Positions 51,201-60,061 of a stretch of 64,000 bases of DNA are shown piece after piece. This DNA comes from Chrysaora quinquecirrha. Taxonomy: Eukaryota > Cnidaria > Scyphozoa > Semaeostomeae > Pelagiidae. Within the stretch, counting starts at the first letter, position 1, and each line of letters opens with the position of its first letter. The position numbers were made by a program, and so were the translations under genes. The stretch lies in assembly GCA_014526335.1 (NCBI GenBank), contig JACTAT010000357.1:62001-126000 (forward strand), in the 5' to 3' direction. The notes under the pieces were generated by a model, which was given only the letters and a program-made list of their open reading frames with translations, did not search any database and was not told where the DNA came from.

Positions 51201-53196
51201 ACTAGAGCAATATAGCATCATATACCTAATGTAAATTTTCAATTGTCCAAGATGAATGAACATGGTTGCAAAAATATTTAAATAATATAAGTAAGTCCTT
51301 ACTTCGATGTTATCGTCCTCGCTGTCGATTGTGAGATTTATCCCACCGTCAAGCTTTTCAGGTGTCTCTTGTGAAGTCTTGACAGATGTACCGGTGCTTC
51401 CACAACTATTAAATTTTACTAGTGACAACGACTGACCAACGTTGCGAATCTTTGCAGAACTCAAACGAAACCACAACCACTTACACAATGCTTTGACAGC
51501 TTCATTTCCTCCATCGTATATCCTGACCTGAGCGTTCCCATTTCCGCCACATTCAACTGGAACGGAGTGAGTATCGACGAGAACAAGCTTTTGGTTGACA
51601 AAGGCAATCACCATTGAATAGGGCTCACATGTGAAAATAGCATGGAAGCTATCATTTTCAGCTATCAATGACAGAATCTTGTTCAGTAAACTTTCTCTGC
51701 CTTCGCGCGAAAATACAGTATGATCGTATGGTAACTCCTCATAAAGTTCTATATGTTTTTCGATAAGCCCGTGTTCTCGTGCTATGGAGAGGGCATCAAC
51801 AGGTTGGTAAATCTTGCCAGTTTCCCCTAAAAGGATTTATCATTTCTGGAAATTCTTTGATAATATTGCTTGTCAAATGCACAAGGGGGTTAGCAAAAGT
51901 AAACTCATCTTTAAACTGCAAATCGCCCGCAATAGTCCTTGCCACCATCTCGCATATTTTCAAGCACAAAAAAAGCGCATGCATTTGTACCGTCGTTGGA
52001 TGGAGCTACGGAATGTTGGATTTGATCCTTTATCCTGTCACTGACAAACTTCTCTGCCGCTGTTTTACATGCTTCCTCGAGAGCGGTACCTTGACTGATA
52101 TTTAGATTCTGAACGTAACATTCACTTGATGCTGTCTGAGTATCTAAAATCTCTTCTATTTCCTTTACTGTTGTTGCACGCCTTGCACAATCGAAATCAT
52201 TGCATCTTGCGTGCAGTTCAAAAATTTCGAGCCATTCGCTTGCGTGTAAATGTTCATACTCTCTTGCAATTTGCGGTGGGGATCCAGATCGTAGAAGATC
52301 TTGCAGAATTTCTTTAGCATCTTTTCCTGGACATTTAGACTTTTCTTGACGTATTTCCTTGTAGTATGGATGTAATGCAGAAGGATTTATGATCATGAAA
52401 CAAACCATTCCAAACGCCCAGATATCAAATGATTTGAGGCTGTCGATTGCCGTGTCTGACATTCTTTTCTCGGGAAGAAGAATTTCCGGGCACATATACG
52501 CGGGCGTACCTCTGTTCACGTCGTTGATGCGAGAGACGACGACAGTTTGGGTCTGTATCAACCGTGAACGACTCTCCCCAAAATCGGTAAGTTTACAGAC
52601 TATTGGGGACGAGCCTAATTGCCAATACCTATCCAATTCATCACCAGTCAGATGGCTATAACTATCGTTACTAACGAGGATGTTTGCCGGCTTCAGATCT
52701 CTATGAACAACGTCTGATGAATGAAGAAATTTTAGTCCTGTAACAATATCTTTCACAATAAACGATGCAAAGTGCTCAAAGCCTTCAAAATCATAAACCT
52801 GATGGACATGACTGAGAAACTGCGACAACGAATTAACTGATTTCTCATCACCAAAACATCGAAACGAGAAAGAAACAAATTCTGCCATTAAAGAAAACAT
52901 CATACCTTGGTTTGGTTGAGAGTTAATTGCAACGAACTCGACGATATTACGATGACCCACAAGCCGATAGAGCAGTTTTGCCTCTTTCCAAAACTCCTTC
53001 TCGTTTCCAGTGAGATCATATGGTTGTTTAATTACGACAGTGCGACTTTTGTAAGTCGCTTTAGTGACGGTGCCAAAACTTCCTGACCAATTTTGCTCTC
53101 TATTTTAACATCTTTCCATTCAAATTTCGGAAGGCCACAAACTAAATCTCCAATGACATCACGTTTTGGTCTCGGAATCGAGAAGCCAGAAGCCAT
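45262..53196 (-). CDS. Protein kinase - peptidase-like - MULE transposase fusion gene
   Basis: Exons are 53196-51303, 51040-50979, 50196-50000, 48830-47610, 47191-46759 and about 46380-45262. The first four junctions have GT..AG borders with matching phases 0, 2, 1, 0; the last junction is not resolved. Exon 1: from ATG, a full kinase with GSFGTV (after a one-base frame break), VVIK lysine, FWKEAKLL, HRDLKPANIL, LTDFGES, GTPAYMCPE and FDIWAFGM, then NDGTNACAF and YSMVIAFV..LVDTHSV, possibly a Cys/His peptidase pair. Exon 3 is acidic. Exons 4-5 carry the DDE core: GVDPTFN (about 47990), YGTDGEKN (about 47780), CWIHVRDN, NANECINGLLKR (about 46970). Exon 6 has SWIM (CKSKAC..VCSH) and a zinc-binding tail (CYQCGG..HFNFAC). 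Single-base frame breaks occur at about 53082, 51968-51974, 51824-51827, 48737-48740, 46810 and 45801-45807, most at homopolymers; no other in-frame stop interrupts exons 1-4. All catalytic residues of the kinase and transposase look intact. Confidence 0.72.
50300..50590. mobile_element. Foldback element D, copy 2, inside MULE-2 intron
   Basis: Arms of about 50 bases (50457-50508 and 50535-50583) are near-perfect complements: TCACATGACCTCCACTGTG opposite CACAGTGGAAGTCATGTGA, and AGGAGCTTAACTTTCGTTAG opposite CTAGCGAAAGTTAAGCTCCT. The leader 50300-50456 matches 12560-12760. It lies in the intron between exons 2 and 3 of the fusion gene and should not affect the protein. Confidence 0.8.
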
Positions 53197-53822
53197 TTCC
53201 AGTTCATCAAAGCGACGAAAATGTTATGAACATGAATGAAATGGAATTATATTACAAGAGGTCTCCAGCTTCAAACAAACTAACTCATTAGAGAATTCAT
53301 GAAATGTCAATGAACAGAAATGAAAGGAAATATGAGAAGATAATTATAAAGATTTTAATACAAACAAACCAAAGCCCACCCAAAATTATAAGCCACTGAT
53401 AAGTTGAAGTTGAAGCTGGTTTTTACATAAACAATTCGAGAATCATTTGCAAGAAAAGAAAGGATCAGTTTTGCACAACTAGTAATTCGGTAATTCATGG
53501 CTTACAGGGGGCAGATCCAGGATTTTTTCCGACCACGCTTTTATTTTAGGCCCAACCCTTTTGTTTCGTTATTCATAAAAACCAAGCAGTTATACAGTAC
53601 TATAAGTAACAAAACTACAGTAGTAAGTTGTATAACTTAGAAGTGGTCTTGAATATAATTGTCGATTTTATAATAGTTTTCTCTTTAGTTTTCTCTTATG
53701 ACTAAGATTGTAATTTGTAGTTATAGTCCTTATGGTCGTTCGCTTTCAAAGGACGACCTCACTTGCAAGCGTTACATTTATTGTATGCCATTTTTCGTTA
53801 CATTTATTGTATGCCATTTTTC

Positions 53823-54349
53823 CCACCTTAGGGTCCCACCTTGGGGTCCCACCTTGGGGTCCCACCTTAGGGTCCCACCTTAAAGTCCCACCTTAGGGTT
53901 CCACCTTAAAGTCCCACCTTAGGGTCCCACCTTAGGGTCCCACCTTAGGGTCCCACCTTAGGGTCCTTGGGGTCCCCTTGGGGTCCCACCTTAGGGTCCC
54001 ACCTTAGGGTCCCACCTTAGGGTCCCACCTTAGGGTCCCACCTTAGGGTCCCACCTTAGGGTCCCACCTTAGGGTCCCACCTTAGGGTCCCACCTTAGGG
54101 TCCCACCTTAGGGTCCCACCTTAGGGTCCCACCTTAGGGTCCCACCTTAGGGTCCCACCTTGGGGTCCCACCTTAGGGTCCCACCTTAGGGTCCCACCTT
54201 AGGGTCCCACCTTAGGGTCCCACCTTAGGGTCCCACCTTAGGGTCCCACCTTAGGGTCCCACCTTAGGGTCCCACCTTAAGGTCCCACCTTAGGGTCCCG
54301 GGTCCCGGGTCCCACCTATGCGTCCCGGGTCCCACTTTTCCGGTATGCC
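53823..54349 (-). repeat. MULE-2 right end: 13-bp tandem array
   Basis: About 35 copies of TTAGGGTCCCACC, with variant units (TTGGGG, TTAAAG, GGGTTCC) gathered at the inner edge, then the unique terminus ending CTTTTCCGGTATGCC. Inverted partner of 43718-44250. Confidence 0.95.
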
Positions 54350-54358
54350 AAAAATCAT

Positions 54359-55098
54359 ACAGTGTCAACAGAGTAAATTTGATACTGTTTAACTGTCTTT
54401 TCTCTGCAAACATTTTGATAAACCACCAGCAGCCTTTTCTCTCTTCATCCTTTAAAAATAAAGCATTCAACATCGCAATAGGTGTGTCGTGTCGAAAATG
54501 ACGATGTTTTCTTCTCTTCGTTCAGGTGATGGTCCTCCATTTAAAAATCAAGTAAATCTTAAAAAAGATGTAAAATAGTAAACTTTGATACTATAGCTCA
54601 CGTTATGCCTTCTACTTATCGGAAGCATTCATTTAAGAAGTATTTATTAAAATCGGGAAAATGCTCTGCTATTAGTAATTTTGATGAAAGGGGTACCAAG
54701 AACTCTCATATTTTTTTTAATTTCCTTCAACTCTGGAATGCTTTCCTGCAATGACTTCTCCTTCGTTAAGTATAAATGATTTTAGATATGCTCTAGATGT
54801 AAGCAAAAGTAAAATTGTTGTTATTCGCTTTGAAGATGATAAAGTTCGAAACTGAAAATCAAGTTAACCAAGTTCGACATTACGATTTCAAAAACGAATT
54901 ATTGAATTGCCTGCATTGAATTACCCATTTATGAATTCACTGTTTGAGACTAGCCCATCCAAATAAGCCTCCTTTTCAGAATTTATTTTTGGCAATATGT
55001 CCCTCTGGAACAAACCCTCGACTAAGAATGCAAACGTGTAATTAGACCTGTCTCAAATAAATATAAGAAAAAATATGATATAATTTTTTTTGCAATTA
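54359..55098. other. No gene seen; possible gypsy relic
   Basis: AT-rich sequence between MULE-2 and the next element. Short plus-strand frames near 54600-54720 are not assignable. Upstream of MULE-2, 43300-43480 holds irregular 'ccctaaat' words and a small inverted pair (CCCGAAAATTTATGGAC / GTCCCTAAATTCTCGGG). Confidence 0.35.
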
Positions 55099-55479
55099 CT
55101 CTTAGGTGCCTAATTGCTGGGGGTTGGAATAGGCGGGGGGTTGGAACTTCTTTCAGAATCTAATTAGCGGGGGGTCGGAATAAACAGGGGGGTTGGAATT
55201 TCTTTCAGAATCTAATTGGCGGGGGGGGTCGGAATTAACGGGGGGTCGGAATTGTTTGTAGGGTTGCAACAACTACGATACTAAAAGCTAGACAACGCCA
55301 CAGAATGAGTTGATTTGCTTGAAAAATTAAACCTAACACATAACTTTATATAATGTAAGGATTAACAGAAGAACATTTTACTTTATCGGGAAAACATAAC
55401 TAAAAAAGGAACAGAACAAATCTTAATCTATATCGTCTCATGTATAATTATAAAGTCCAGCTACATATAGTTTTTTCAG

Positions 55480-55755
55480 TTAGTTAAATTGATAAAAGAG
55501 ACCGTTTCTGCCAACTGGTCGTATAACAGGTTCAGGAACATTGCGCACAAAATCTTCCAAACATGCTTCGAACTTAGTTTCATTAAGACGATAAGCATTA
55601 GTTCTGCTGCATGGTTCAAAGTAACATACCAATATTGGGTCATTCTCAACTACTGTTACCAGCATTGTATGAGTGCCATTATTAATTTCCAAATATTCCC
55701 CAATTTGTGGAAAAACTTCTACTGCTGACTCAGCTAGGCTGTTGCCTACCACCAA
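55480..55755 (-). CDS. Unrecognised ORF in family G element
   Basis: 91 codons and continuous protein-like composition (VVGNSLAESAVEVFPQIGEY, FEACLEDFVRNVPEPVI), ending at a TAA. No motif is recognised. The frame stays open a few codons upstream of the first Met. It may be the last exon of a gene of this element. Confidence 0.35.
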   Translation of the reverse strand: MVVGNSLAESAVEVFPQIGEYLEINNGTHTMLVTVVENDPILVCYFEPCSRTNAYRLNETKFEACLEDFVRNVPEPVIRPVGRNGLFYQFN

Positions 55756-55813
55756 AAATGCGTGTTTTCCTGATAATGATTTTAATGATTTGTTTGAAAG
55801 GTAACATCAAGAT

Positions 55814-56260
55814 GTGACTTCCTTAACTTACGAGTATACTTGTCTTTGCGGAGACTATCCACTTCATACCTACTGGATTTTTTCACAGATTGCCCATCTC
55901 TTCTTTCCGGAGATAGTAGGAAGCCTGTCAAATGGTATGCTTACATTGGATGCAGTCAAGAACAGAGAGGACAGCTCCATTCATTTAGCAGATATTGACA
56001 AAAGCTGCCAGCTGGTTGCAAAATTCCATGCTACGGCAATGACATGGCTTACAGAGAATGGATACTTTTGGATATTTGCAAATTATCTGTCCAGGAATCT
56101 TACCATCCAGCTTCAGAAGTCAAAAGAATTAACTAATGCAAGACAAAGAAAATTTGCTGCAAAAAATTGTCAAAAGAGCCTGTTTGATTGTTTTCATGCC
56201 GAAGAAAGAGTACTTGGGACAAATCAGAGCAGTGAAGTAGAATCCTCAGATGATAATTGA
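55814..56260 (+). CDS. Unrecognised ORF in family G element
   Basis: 148 codons. After a Cys-rich beginning, the region SLSNGMLTLDAVKNREDSSI to the end is hydrophilic, with a Lys/Arg-rich helix (KSKELTNARQRKFAAKN) and an acidic Ser-rich tail (SSEVESSDDN). No DDE motif is visible. It converges on the minus-strand ORF 55755-55480. Confidence 0.35.
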   Translation: MTSLTYEYTCLCGDYPLHTYWIFSQIAHLFFPEIVGSLSNGMLTLDAVKNREDSSIHLADIDKSCQLVAKFHATAMTWLTENGYFWIFANYLSRNLTIQLQKSKELTNARQRKFAAKNCQKSLFDCFHAEERVLGTNQSSEVESSDDN

Positions 56261-56721
56261 AAATCCTTCAACTGGTTGAATTCTTTATGACATTTTGTAT
56301 CATTTTTGGTTCATACCCCCTCCATTTTTGTGTAATATGTTTGAAACCCCTCCTTAAAATCATGGTTTTGTCACATACCCCTCCCAAAAAGCCTCCGCCC
56401 CCCCATGACAGATACTTAATGACCGCTCCCTAAGATGGTGTTATGTCTAACTTTTCTACTGCAAGTTGCAGACTTTTTCAAATTTCTATTTCTGTATCTA
56501 CACGAATTACTTATCAGCTTAGGCAATTCATAGCTCTAACAAACGAGAATTTACAAGTGAATTGTCAGACCAAGAAAGTCACCATAAATTATGTAAGAAA
56601 ATATCGACACCAACATCATTGCAAATCTTAATAAGCGGGGGAGTCCTAATAAGGGCGGGGGGTCGGAAATTTTTCAAAAATTTAATTAGCGGGGGGGACG
56701 GCAATTAGGAACCTAAGAGTA

Positions 56722-58342
56722 GCCCCCTAGTATCTAAGAGTCTGTTGTGGATTAGCCTCTCTTGGATACGAGCCCCTCACGGATACGCCTCAATCTGAGA
56801 ATTCACCTCTGCAAATTAGCCCTGCTGAAAAACCGACGATCTAATAATTCACTTTTAAGCACTTTTGAATGAGTCCCCAACAATGAATTCACTCCTGCAT
56901 TAAGGCCCGTCTTGGAAACCCCCTCATCTAATAATTCGTCTTTTCAATAAGCCGAGGACCCTCTTTTGACGACCCTCTGGTTCTTTAACAGCCGGTCCTC
57001 TGGTTCTTTAACACTCTGCAATCAGAGATTTATTTTTGCAAATCGTTCCCAATCTAAGATTGCACTCCTGCGAAAAAATTGCCTCCCTCAGATTAAAGGC
57101 ATGGTGCATTATCAATAAAAATAGCAAGGTAAAATTTTGGTTCTGCCCTAGTGAGAATGGAACACTCGACCTCACGCACAGCAAGCAAACGCCTTCACCA
57201 CTGAGCCATACAGTACCAGTATAACAGTATATGATTTCTTTGTGAACTTTGGGGTATACTATTTAGAATTTTCATAAATTTTAGGGTCTGATTTTTCTTA
57301 CGAAAGTGGCACACCCCCGTCACTGCTCTATTGAAGTTACCCCCACGGGCTTTCCAGCGCGAGTTAGACATTTCGCTGCTTCGCAAGAATTCAAGAGTCA
57401 AAGTAGAAAGTAGAAAAAATGTACAATAAAATTCCACTTTTTATCTCGTTATCTCTCTTCTCTCCAAAATCTGTAAGTAGAACAAGTTTTTGTTGCAACG
57501 CTACAACCACACCAAGGTGCCTAGATTAAAACCATCGATATAGTCTCACCGTAGTCGCTGAGACCACTTTTTGGTCAGTTCAGAAAATGGTGGAAAAATT
57601 CATAAAGACTCATTTTCACTTCACGACATGTCTGTTGCTTGTCTCATGACTTTGGAAATCAACATGATTTGTCTCTATGGTTAACCCTAGGGAAGTTTAG
57701 GCCCCCTGGCCGATGAAATGCAGAGAGCTTAAAGAAGCTGCTAGTTTTTCGTTATGCCATGCCTAATTGATTCGAAATTTCAAAGACCACTTTGCCATAC
57801 ACAATCTTCTTTAGTTTAACGTGAATAAAGAGGTCTTTCTTTTTTGTATCATTATTTTTATCGATTTACTAATTTTTTTGCTTCTTTAGCTGTATATTGA
57901 AAAACACCGGGAGATTTCCATGTGGACCTCTTTACAAGTAACTTGCGTAAAATCCATGAAAACATCTATCGTAGAGAAAATTTTGCTGAAATTACATTCC
58001 CAGATTGAATTGAGACACCCGAGGTAACGATATTAAACGGCTAAGAAGGAGGACTTACACGTAGAATTTGATTGAATTGGCCCATCCATAATCAAAAGTT
58101 TGCCGTGTATCGCTGAATGGAGAAACGAGAGAAAAAACAAGTAAAACACCACTAAATAATGCGATTTTATGCAATTCATTACTCTTTCTTCATGTAATAG
58201 ACAATATATTGAACTTTAATTCATACTAACAAATCTTAGTTCTTTCTTCATCAGCTTGCTCACGTTGATCGAAAGATTGTCTGAAAGAGAAATTTAAATT
58301 ATTCACCCATTTCAAAAAAAGAGAACTGATCGGATTATTTAC
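56722..58342. other. Intergenic, one tRNA-like SINE
   Basis: No protein gene is supported. 56740-57000 is a degenerate series of 'cctc..aataattc' words. A tRNA-like stretch is at 57120-57215 (listed separately). Confidence 0.4.
57120..57215 (-). repeat. tRNA-derived SINE fragment
   Basis: On the minus strand an A box TGGCTCAGTGG is followed about 33 bases later by a degenerate B box (GGTCGAGTGTTCC). The 'ggctcagtggtgaaggcgtt' part is close to the 5' half of tRNA-Ala-like SINE heads. Acceptor-stem pairing is absent. Confidence 0.45.
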
Positions 58343-58965
58343 GTACCAGATCGAGTACCAGATTTGAATCAAGTCGTATCGGCTGTTTGCGGGAATTGTT
58401 TCTTGCAACTATTTTGAAGCCCCTTTCTTGGTCTTTATATAAGAGCGAAGACATCTCAAGAGAGCAAAGAAAGCGGAATCTTAAACTCACTTTCAACTGT
58501 TTTAAGAAGCAGATAATAATTGCACAACATTAAGATGGTGTGATTCTTTTGTCGAATGACGATAAAACATTCTTTTTCGTCTCGCTTTTAAGCCAAGGAG
58601 ACCAAATTGATAATTGCATTATTGCTTTTCATTTCGACTTGAAATGCCATTTTTCTTCCTCGTGGAGGCATCAAAAGAAACAATGTCACGCATTTTATAT
58701 TCTGTGAGGTAAGAAAAATCATTACTGAATTAGACAAAACCTCTCTTTTGCACTTGCAAAAGAAAATCATGCATAACACCAACCTAAATTTTGCAATTTG
58801 TATTTTTAAAACAATTGAAAGTGAGTTTAAGATTCCGCTTTCTTTGCTCTCTTGAGATGTCTTTGCTCTTATATCAAGAAAGGGGCTTCAAAATAGGTGC
58901 AAGAAACAATTCCCGCAAACAGCCGATACGACTTGATTCAAATCTGGTACTCAATCTGGTACGTA
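58343..58965. repeat. Inverted duplication of a promoter/5'-exon module
   Basis: Arms of about 175 bases (58343-58530 and 58790-58965) are inverted near-identical copies around a 260-base spacer. Each arm, read outward, has 'aagtgagtttaagattccgc', a TATA-like CTCTTATATAAAG (left) or CTCTTATATCAAG (right), then 'ttcccgcaaacagccgatac' and a GGTAC|GTAAAT or GGTAC|GTAATT donor-like end. The right arm points at the DUF4214-like gene; the left arm points the opposite way. Confidence 0.85.
58860..58876 (+). promoter_or_regulatory. Putative TATA box of the DUF4214-like gene
   Basis: CTCTTATATCAAG lies about 90 bases before a donor-like GGTAC|GTAATT (near 58963), while the coding exon opens right after an acceptor (tttttag) at 59077. 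A 5' untranslated exon spliced to the ATG exon is a reasonable reading. The opposite arm keeps a cleaner TATATAAAG. Confidence 0.45.
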
Positions 58966-59082
58966 ATTCTTGTATCTCAGGCTGAGTTGTTTTCGAACGT
59001 TTGAAACAATGCTTATAGTTTCATTTGAATGGTTATAGGGCTGCGAGGTTTTATACATTTGTCATTGTTATTTTTAGGAATC

Positions 59083-59958
59083 ATGAAGGCTTTGACAATT
59101 GTGGCATTCGCTCTTATTTGCTGTTCAGCTGCACACGCATGTTTGTATTGATTTAATTATTCAAGCACATTATTCAACATTGGGCATTTATATGATTGAT
59201 ATTGTTAGAAGTTATCTCAAAAAACACAACAAGTTTTGCTAATTTAATAAGTATGTTTGATATTATTCTACAGTTTCCAATTGTCAAAGGAGAGTTTATG
59301 GTCTCTATCTTGGCTTACTGCATCGTATTGCTGACAAGGATGGCTTTAACTACTATGTAAATAAATGTCACTCAGGAACTTCATTTGAATCCATTTTTAA
59401 CCAAATCAACAAAAGTCCAGAAAGAGCGGTGAGATGCTTGCTAAGCTATTTCTTCAACTCTTCACAGTTGAACCTCCGTAAAACGGACACCTGTGGGACA
59501 AATTTATGTCCGTGGTAGAGAGAGATGTCCGTGTTATGGAGGTTGCTTTTCCAGAAAGAAAAGACCTTGGAAGCAGAAATGATTTCTCTGTTTTTCAAAC
59601 TTGTCCGTTGTAAAGACTTGTCCATTTATGAAGCTCCACTGTGTTTACTATATATGGAGGGATATTCAAAACAAATTTTTTTCAATAAAAAAAATTATAT
59701 TTTCTTCAACATAGGGATTGGCATGCAGAAGAAGAGTATCTCTGTTATATCGTTTCGTCCTTCAACGTTTTCCTGACGTCCCTGGCTTTCTTCATCATGA
59801 AACACCTCAAAACCTTCATTGACTCAAAAGAATTTAAAAATAAAGTCGCCAATTTACAGGTGGCAGACCCTCGATGGCTCAGGCACGAATATGAAATACA
59901 CACACATACCTATACACGCCCAAGCACACCCATATTCGTTCCATCTGCCTCGTATTGA
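59083..59958 (+). CDS. Secreted DUF4214-like protein
   Basis: Exons are 59083-59140, 59274-59428 and 59715-59958 (or ending at a possible donor after 59859); phases are 1 and 0, and borders are GT..AG. The ATG follows an acceptor by five bases, implying a non-coding first exon. Residues 1-19 (MKALTIVAFALICCSAAHA) form a clear signal peptide. Exon 2 reads RVYGLYLGLLHRIADKDGF, YYVNKCHSGTSFES, NKSPE, which matches the LY..LL.R..D..G....N.L.SG.S......S.E plan of DUF4214. Exon 3 repeats it (LLYRFVLQRFPDVPGF, then FIDSKEF). One extra A in the A4 run near 59808 shifts the frame inside exon 3. The function of this domain is unknown, and its known members are mostly bacterial surface or secreted proteins. 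A MITE sits in intron 2. Confidence 0.6.
59465..59641. mobile_element. pogo-like MITE in intron 2
   Basis: The left end CAGTTGAACCTCCGTAAAAC and the right end, whose complement is CAGTGGAGCTTCATAAATGG, are imperfect inverted repeats. CAGT(T/G)GAACCTCC-type ends with ACGGACA words are common in invertebrate pogo/Tigger-type MITEs. A clear TA duplication is not seen. Confidence 0.5.
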
Positions 59959-60061
59959 TAGTGAGGTGAGTAATGGAATGAAACAAAACGTAGAGGTCGG
60001 GGGGACATAATTTAGGTCGACGTGTGCAAGAAATAGTATACACAGGTATCTATAGCGATTT

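Larger units (their letters stand above)
43718..54349 (-). mobile_element. MULE-2, 10.6-kb Mutator-like element with tandem-repeat ends and a kinase-transposase gene
   Basis: Both termini begin GGCATACCGGAAAAGTGGG and stay identical for roughly 90 bases in inverted orientation, including one shared variant unit (CCTTAAGG). They are flanked by a perfect 9-bp duplication AAAAATCAT (43709-43717 and 54350-54358), the MULE signature. The ends then turn into arrays of a 13-bp unit. The only large gene lies on the minus strand (53196-45262) and contains a MULE transposase, so this may be an autonomous copy. A foldback element sits in one intron. The near identity of the two long ends suggests recent activity or copy correction. 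Confidence 0.92.
55099..56719. mobile_element. Family G element with internal ORFs, 1,621 bp (TA-flanked)
   Basis: The left end CTCTTAGGTGCCTAATTGC and right end GCAATTAGGAACCTAAGAG match the 35633-35965 MITE. TA flanks both sides (55097-55098, 56720-56721). G-rich GCGGGGGG/GGTCGGAA blocks lie inside each end. Two convergent frames occupy the middle. It may be an internally deleted but still coding ancestor of the short MITE; the TA target points to Tc1/mariner/pogo. Confidence 0.7.

Noticed and set aside
43718..54349. The TTAGGG-bearing arrays as true telomere or interstitial telomere sequence
   Set aside because: The hexamer is never in tandem with itself; it is one part of a 13-bp unit bounded by transposon termini and a target duplication.
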